Source of the DNA: Candidatus Aminicenantota bacterium
GTDB lineage: Bacteria > Acidobacteriota > Aminicenantia > JAMOAD01
Assembly (NCBI GenBank): GCA_027070475.1
Contig: JALXDT010000064.1
Coordinates: 1 to 7,766 of the forward strand
DNA: 7,766 nt
Direction of reading: 5' to 3'
Shown here: positions 6,461-7,766 of the stretch, piece by piece
How positions within the stretch are numbered: position 1 is the stretch's first letter
Layout of the letters: the number at the start of each line of letters is the position of its first letter
Translations under genes and position numbers: made by a program
Notes under the pieces: model-generated
What the model saw: the letters and a program-made list of their open reading frames with translations, nothing else
Databases searched by the model: none
What the model was told of the DNA's origin: nothing

Positions 6461-7336
6461 ATGAGCGGAGGCTTTGGCAATATTCCTGTAGTAGATCCCT
6501 TTATTTTATTGAGATCAGGAGAAAAGCTTAATACTCCTGATTTATCAAAGTTAAGTCCTGAAGAAAAAAAGGCAAAACTGAAAGAAATTGCGGGTCAGTT
6601 TGAAGAGGTTTTTATAGAAACACTTCTTAAAACAGCTAGGGAAGCTGAAAAGATAATAAAAAAAGATGAGGATAATTATGGACTTAATTTGGGATTTTAC
6701 AGGGAGATGCAGGATTATTATTTAAGCCAGAGCATTGTTGCAAGTGGAGGACTTGGCCTTCAGGATTTAATTGTTGAACAATTAATGGATAAGCTCAATC
6801 TGACTCAGAATTCGGATAATACTCTAAAGGAGAAAAAGCAAATTATTAAAAATACAAAGGATATAAAAACAGATCTAAATTTTCATCTGAATTTTATTCC
6901 ACCTGTCAAAGGAAGCATTAGCTCCCCATTCGGGTGGAGAATTGATCCTTTCACAGGGAAAAAAGCATATCACAAAGGGATTGACATAAAAGCTCCCGAA
7001 GGAACACCCGTACACTCTGCAGAGGCTGGAAAGGTTGTTTTTGCAGGGGAAAAAGGAGGTTACGGAAACCTTATTATACTTGAGCACAAAAATGGATTTA
7101 AGACCTATTATGCGCATTTAAAAGACATTAAAGTTAAAATAGGAGAAGCGGTTGGTAAAGGAATGATAATAGGTGATGTTGGCAGTACTGGAAGATCTAC
7201 TGGACCTCATCTTCATTTTGAAGTGAGACAGGGAGATAGAGTTTACAATCCTCTCCAAAAGTTAAGTATTTTCAAGTTTTATGAAAATATTCCGAATAAA
7301 ATAGTGGATAATTATGATAAGAGGAGGATTTTATGA
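6461..7336 (+). CDS. flgJ: FlgJ-type rod-binding domain fused to an M23 (LytM-like) peptidase
   Basis: Likely rod scaffold and cell-wall hydrolase, opening peptidoglycan for the growing rod. The protein is 291 residues. Residues about 33-110 are a FlgJ N-terminal rod-binding domain (IAGQFEEVFIETLLKTAREA, then LGFYREMQDYYLSQSIVASG and GLGLQDLIVEQL). A hydrophilic linker follows (111-145). Residues about 146-268 are a complete M23 domain: SPFGWRIDPFTG (155-166), zinc ligands H171 and D175 in HKGID, H219 in YAHL, and H250/H252 in GPHLHFE. All expected catalytic residues are present, so it should be an active peptide-bond (endopeptidase-type) hydrolase, unlike the glucosaminidase domain of enteric FlgJ. 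There is no signal peptide, as expected for export through the flagellar apparatus. It starts 1 nt after the flgI stop, with AAGGTGAT (6447-6454) as ribosome binding site, and overlaps flgM by ATGA. A 23-residue lysine-rich tail follows the peptidase domain. Confidence 0.93.
   Translation: MSGGFGNIPVVDPFILLRSGEKLNTPDLSKLSPEEKKAKLKEIAGQFEEVFIETLLKTAREAEKIIKKDEDNYGLNLGFYREMQDYYLSQSIVASGGLGLQDLIVEQLMDKLNLTQNSDNTLKEKKQIIKNTKDIKTDLNFHLNFIPPVKGSISSPFGWRIDPFTGKKAYHKGIDIKAPEGTPVHSAEAGKVVFAGEKGGYGNLIILEHKNGFKTYYAHLKDIKVKIGEAVGKGMIIGDVGSTGRSTGPHLHFEVRQGDRVYNPLQKLSIFKFYENIPNKIVDNYDKRRIL
7272..7298 (+). promoter_or_regulatory. Sigma-28-like promoter candidate inside the end of flgJ, upstream of flgM
   Basis: TCAAGTTT (7272-7279), 11 bp, then TCCGAATA (7291-7298). 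Compared with the enteric sigma-28 consensus TAAAGTTT-N11-GCCGATAA this is 7/8 at -35 and 5/8 at -10, with exact spacing. Transcription would begin around 7305, giving a leader of about 28 nt before the flgM ATG that keeps the AGGAGG site. A separate sigma-28 promoter for flgM is known in Salmonella, so the position makes sense. In AT-rich DNA such matches can occur by chance, and the -10 mismatches fall in a conserved part. Confidence 0.4.
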
Positions 7337-7641
7337 AGATTATCAAAACAAATGATATTGAAAAGAGCTCAGAAATTTTGAAAAACAAAATTGAAAAAAC
7401 AAAGGATTCAAAAACCTCTTCTAATCGAAAGGATGTAGATACAAATATTGATGTTGTTGATATCTCAAAAGAAAGCGAAATTTTGTATAAGGCTAAAAAA
7501 GAGATTGAAAAATTGCCCGATATTAGAACGGAAAAAGTTGAGGAAATTAAAAATAAAATAGAAAATAAGGAATACAAAGTTGATGAGGGGAAAATAGCTG
7601 ATAAAATTTTAGAAGAAAACCTTATTGACAAATTGGTGTAA
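7333..7641 (+). CDS. flgM: Negative regulator of flagellin synthesis FlgM (anti-sigma-28 factor)
   Basis: FlgM binds the flagellar sigma factor FliA and blocks late flagellar transcription until it is exported through the finished hook-basal body. The protein is 102 residues, normal for FlgM. The family core lies at about 42-95: VDISKESEILYKAKKEIEKL, then PDIR (62-65), EKVEEIKNKIENKEYKVDEG and KIADKILEE. The C-terminal half is the sigma-binding part in known FlgM proteins. The first 40 residues are lysine-, serine- and aspartate-rich and probably disordered, as expected for an exported, largely unfolded protein. AGGAGG (7322-7327) sits 5 nt before the ATG, which overlaps the flgJ-type gene's stop by 4 nt. 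A sigma-28-like promoter candidate lies about 35 bp upstream. It would also be transcribed with the upstream operon. Confidence 0.9.
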   Translation: MKIIKTNDIEKSSEILKNKIEKTKDSKTSSNRKDVDTNIDVVDISKESEILYKAKKEIEKLPDIRTEKVEEIKNKIENKEYKVDEGKIADKILEENLIDKLV

Positions 7642-7644
7642 AAA

Positions 7645-7766
7645 ATGGCGGATGTGGGTAAGATAAGCAGAAATACTCCTAAACCATTTCCTGTGATAAG
7701 AAAATCAAATGATCCATTAAAACCAGAAACAGGAGAGGTGGAGTTTTCTCAATATCTTGCTGAAAC
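7645..7766 (+). CDS. Unrecognised protein, 3'-partial (start only)
   Basis: An open frame from the ATG at 7645 gives 40 complete codons before the window ends: MADVGKISRNTPKPFPVIRK, then SNDPLKPETGEVEFSQYLAE. The start follows the flgM stop by 3 nt. The Shine-Dalgarno sequence is poor (only GGTG near 7634-7637), so translation is probably coupled to flgM. The visible part is hydrophilic and proline-rich, with no signal peptide or membrane segment. I do not recognise the family. In many flagellar operons flgM is followed by flgN or flgK, but these residues do not show the N-terminal motifs of FlgK, and FlgN is too variable to judge. It is probably another flagellar gene, by position only. Confidence 0.6.
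   Translation, partial: MADVGKISRNTPKPFPVIRKSNDPLKPETGEVEFSQYLAE

Noticed and set aside
7272..7631. Antisense open frame of 119 codons opposite flgM
   Set aside because: It mirrors the well-supported flgM gene, encodes a low-complexity Ser/Phe/Ile-rich product typical of AT-rich antisense reading, and has no supporting start signals. Other minus-strand frames in the window were dismissed for the same reason.
1..7766. CRISPR array, tRNA/rRNA, insertion sequence or phage remnant
   Set aside because: There are no regularly spaced repeats, cloverleaf-like segments, terminal inverted repeats or transposase motifs; nearly all sequence is accounted for by the kinase and flagellar genes.

Overview
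The window is AT-rich DNA (by eye about one third G+C) from a flagellated bacterium with a double membrane. The evidence for two membranes is the pair of outer-ring genes flgH (L ring, outer membrane) and flgI (P ring, peptidoglycan). The gene order flgF-flgG-flgA-flgH-flgI-flgJ-flgM, a hybrid kinase with an AHDMNN-type phosphoacceptor motif, and the AT-rich, lysine-rich coding all fit a Deferribacterota-like or delta-proteobacteria-like lineage. That placement is inference; nothing here fixes the taxon.

Layout: (1) 2-2065 is the 3' part of a membrane-anchored hybrid sensor histidine kinase (TM-PAS-PAS-HisKA-HATPase-receiver). Its reading frame is open to the window edge, so the true N-terminus lies outside. 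(2) 2066-2229 is a 164-bp intergenic control region with two TTGACAT copies 21 bp apart and a weak sigma-54-like site just before the first flagellar gene. (3) 2230-7641 is a compact run of seven same-strand genes, with gaps of 1-12 nt or ATGA overlaps, that looks like one operon: flgF, flgG, flgA, flgH, flgI, a flgJ rod-binding/M23 peptidase fusion, and flgM. A sigma-28-like promoter candidate lies inside the end of flgJ, before flgM. (4) 7645 to the edge is the start of an unrecognised protein that continues out of the window.

Working together: FlgF and FlgG build the proximal and distal rod. The FlgJ fusion would cap or scaffold the rod and cut peptidoglycan to let it through. FlgA chaperones FlgI into the P ring, and FlgH forms the L ring. 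FlgM holds sigma-28 inactive until the hook-basal body is finished and FlgM is exported.

Most of the region is ordinary flagellar biology, and I see no clearly new system. The points most worth a second look are the FlgJ-M23 fusion, an FlgH with no lipobox cysteine, the complete absence of cysteine from all seven flagellar proteins, and the candidate flgM promoter.
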